DNA from: Candidatus Aminicenantota bacterium
GTDB lineage: Bacteria > Acidobacteriota > Aminicenantia > Aminicenantales > UBA8522
Length of the DNA: 6,614 nt
Assembly (NCBI GenBank): GCA_003524335.1
Contig: DQHV01000170.1
Span: 2,165-8,778, forward strand
Direction of reading: 5' to 3'
Of this stretch, positions 5,991 to 6,614 are shown piece by piece. The position numbers and the translations under genes were made by a program. Each line of letters opens with the position of its first letter. The stretch's first letter is position 1. The notes beneath the pieces were generated by a model. That model was not told the origin of the DNA, did not search any database, and was given only the letters and a program-made list of their open reading frames with translations.

Positions 5991-6520
5991 CGTTTTTTTC
6001 TCCTTTTGCCACCGTGGGGGCGCCGGTCAGACGGCCATTCCGGCTGGCTCTCCAGGAACCCGGCGATCTCTTTCACTTGCGAATGGCGAAAAATAGGTCG
6101 GACGCCTCCCTCTCCCTGATCGGAGACGACCGCGATAAGCTCCCCGGCCGGAATCATCCGCCCAGGCCGGTCATTTTTCCCCAAGACTTCGATCTTCTTG
6201 AAATCCTTCTTGGCGCGTCCTCCTTCGACCAGAAGTATATCGATATCCTCGAAATGGCTTCGGGCCAAGGTGGAGAAATCAGTAGGCAGGCCGTTTCTTT
6301 TGATAACGGCCGTCGCCTCAGAAGAAACCAAGGCGACGCCGTCTGCCCCCGCCTCGAAGAACCTCCGGGAATCTTTTCTCCTGGGGTCCAAGGAAAATCC
6401 ATGAGGACAGTGCTTGACGACAGCCACCGTATGACCGCGCTTCTTCAGCTCCGGGATGAGCCGGGCGAGCAAACGGGTTTTTCCGCTGCCGGAATTCCCC
6501 ACGAAAGAAATCGCCTTCAT
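5987..6520 (-). CDS. mobB: MobB-family molybdopterin-guanine dinucleotide biosynthesis adaptor (P-loop protein)
   Basis: MobB is a GTP-binding partner of MobA, which attaches GMP to molybdopterin; it assists cofactor maturation but is not essential in E. coli. The 177-residue protein shows a perfect P-loop GNSGSGKT (8-15), the family segment VKHCPHGFSLDPRRKDSRRFFEAGAD (35-60) and ILLVEGGRAKKDFKKIEVL (95-113), with E99 and G100 in the usual VEG motif. Its C-terminus is a strongly basic tail (RRPHGGKRRKKR) beyond the conserved domain. No clear Shine-Dalgarno is seen before the start at 6520, but the N-terminus MKAISFVGNSGSGKT is where family members begin. It is the first complete gene of the oxidoreductase module, 25 bases after an unidentified gene. 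No mobA is in the window. The last codons include an A7 run (5993-5999). Confidence 0.92.
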   Translation of the reverse strand: MKAISFVGNSGSGKTRLLARLIPELKKRGHTVAVVKHCPHGFSLDPRRKDSRRFFEAGADGVALVSSEATAVIKRNGLPTDFSTLARSHFEDIDILLVEGGRAKKDFKKIEVLGKNDRPGRMIPAGELIAVVSDQGEGGVRPIFRHSQVKEIAGFLESQPEWPSDRRPHGGKRRKKR

Positions 6521-6545
6521 CGACTTATGCCAAAAAAGAGGCCAC

Positions 6546-6614
6546 CTATTTCTCAGCCAAGAAGGGATACCGATAGTTAGTCGGCGGGTTCAGGTTCTCC
6601 TTGACCGCACGGGC
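6546..6614 (-). CDS. C-terminal end of an unidentified gene, cut off by the window
   Basis: The minus strand from the right edge is open for 22 codons to a TAG at 6546-6548. Its third codon positions are mostly G or C, as in the neighbouring genes, and the product ends in NPPTNYRYPFLAEK. A competing frame gives a stop after 11 codons (ending EPEPAD) and cannot be fully excluded. The gene lies 25 bases before mobB on the same strand and may be the start of the same operon. I do not recognise the tail and assign no function. Confidence 0.5.
   Translation of the reverse strand, partial: ARAVKENLNPPTNYRYPFLAEK

Noticed and set aside
5932..6012. 27-residue N-terminal extension of the ferredoxin from a GTG at 6012
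   Set aside because: The GTG lies inside mobB and the extra residues show no family character, while ATG at 5931 has an excellent GAGGAGG five bases upstream.
6521..6545. T6 run before mobB as a possible intrinsic terminator
   Set aside because: Only a 3-bp stem (AGG/CCT) can be drawn before the T-run, far too weak, and the genes on both sides run the same way with a 25-base gap.
5774..6580. 268-codon open frame on the plus strand
   Set aside because: It is antisense to the ferredoxin N-terminus and mobB, both well supported by motifs; no domain is visible in it.

Overview
The window is one strand of tightly packed bacterial genes: every supported gene reads right to left (minus strand). 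The moderately GC-rich codon use, the tungsten/molybdenum aldehyde:ferredoxin oxidoreductase (AOR) and its polyferredoxin suggest a strict or facultative anaerobe. A deoxynucleoside kinase beside panB-panC recalls anaerobic lineages such as Desulfobacterota or Aminicenantes, but this placement is a guess; no rRNA or other marker is present.

In transcription order from the right edge, the first block (about 6614 to 2592) is a metal-pterin oxidoreductase module. It holds the last codons of an unidentified gene, a MobB-type P-loop protein, a ferredoxin with four [4Fe-4S] cluster motifs, a full-length AOR-family catalytic subunit, a MoaD-like beta-grasp protein ending in Gly-Gly, and a MoeB/ThiF-like E1 enzyme. 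Ferredoxin and AOR are separated by one base, and the other gaps are 10 to 55 bases, so this is very likely one operon. In the expected logic, the E1 protein activates the MoaD-like tail, the MoaD-like protein donates sulfur for the dithiolene of the pterin cofactor, and the AOR passes electrons through the polyferredoxin. MobB has a less obvious role, because characterised AORs carry a pterin cofactor without nucleotide.

The second block (about 2591 to 1) is housekeeping. It holds a one-domain PspC membrane protein behind a region with a perfect 14-bp palindrome, a deoxynucleoside kinase with an altered P-loop, then panB and panC (pantothenate synthesis) overlapping by four bases. panC runs off the left edge of the window.

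The least expected details are a 20-codon ORF bridging mobB and the ferredoxin with ATGA overlaps at both ends, a hairpin made from the PPVSGG codons of the moaD-like gene that also contains the likely ribosome-binding site of the next gene, the altered kinase P-loop, and a hairpin just ahead of the panB ribosome-binding site. I found no mobile element, CRISPR array, tRNA, rRNA or convincing intrinsic terminator, and no stretch over 300 bases without a gene.
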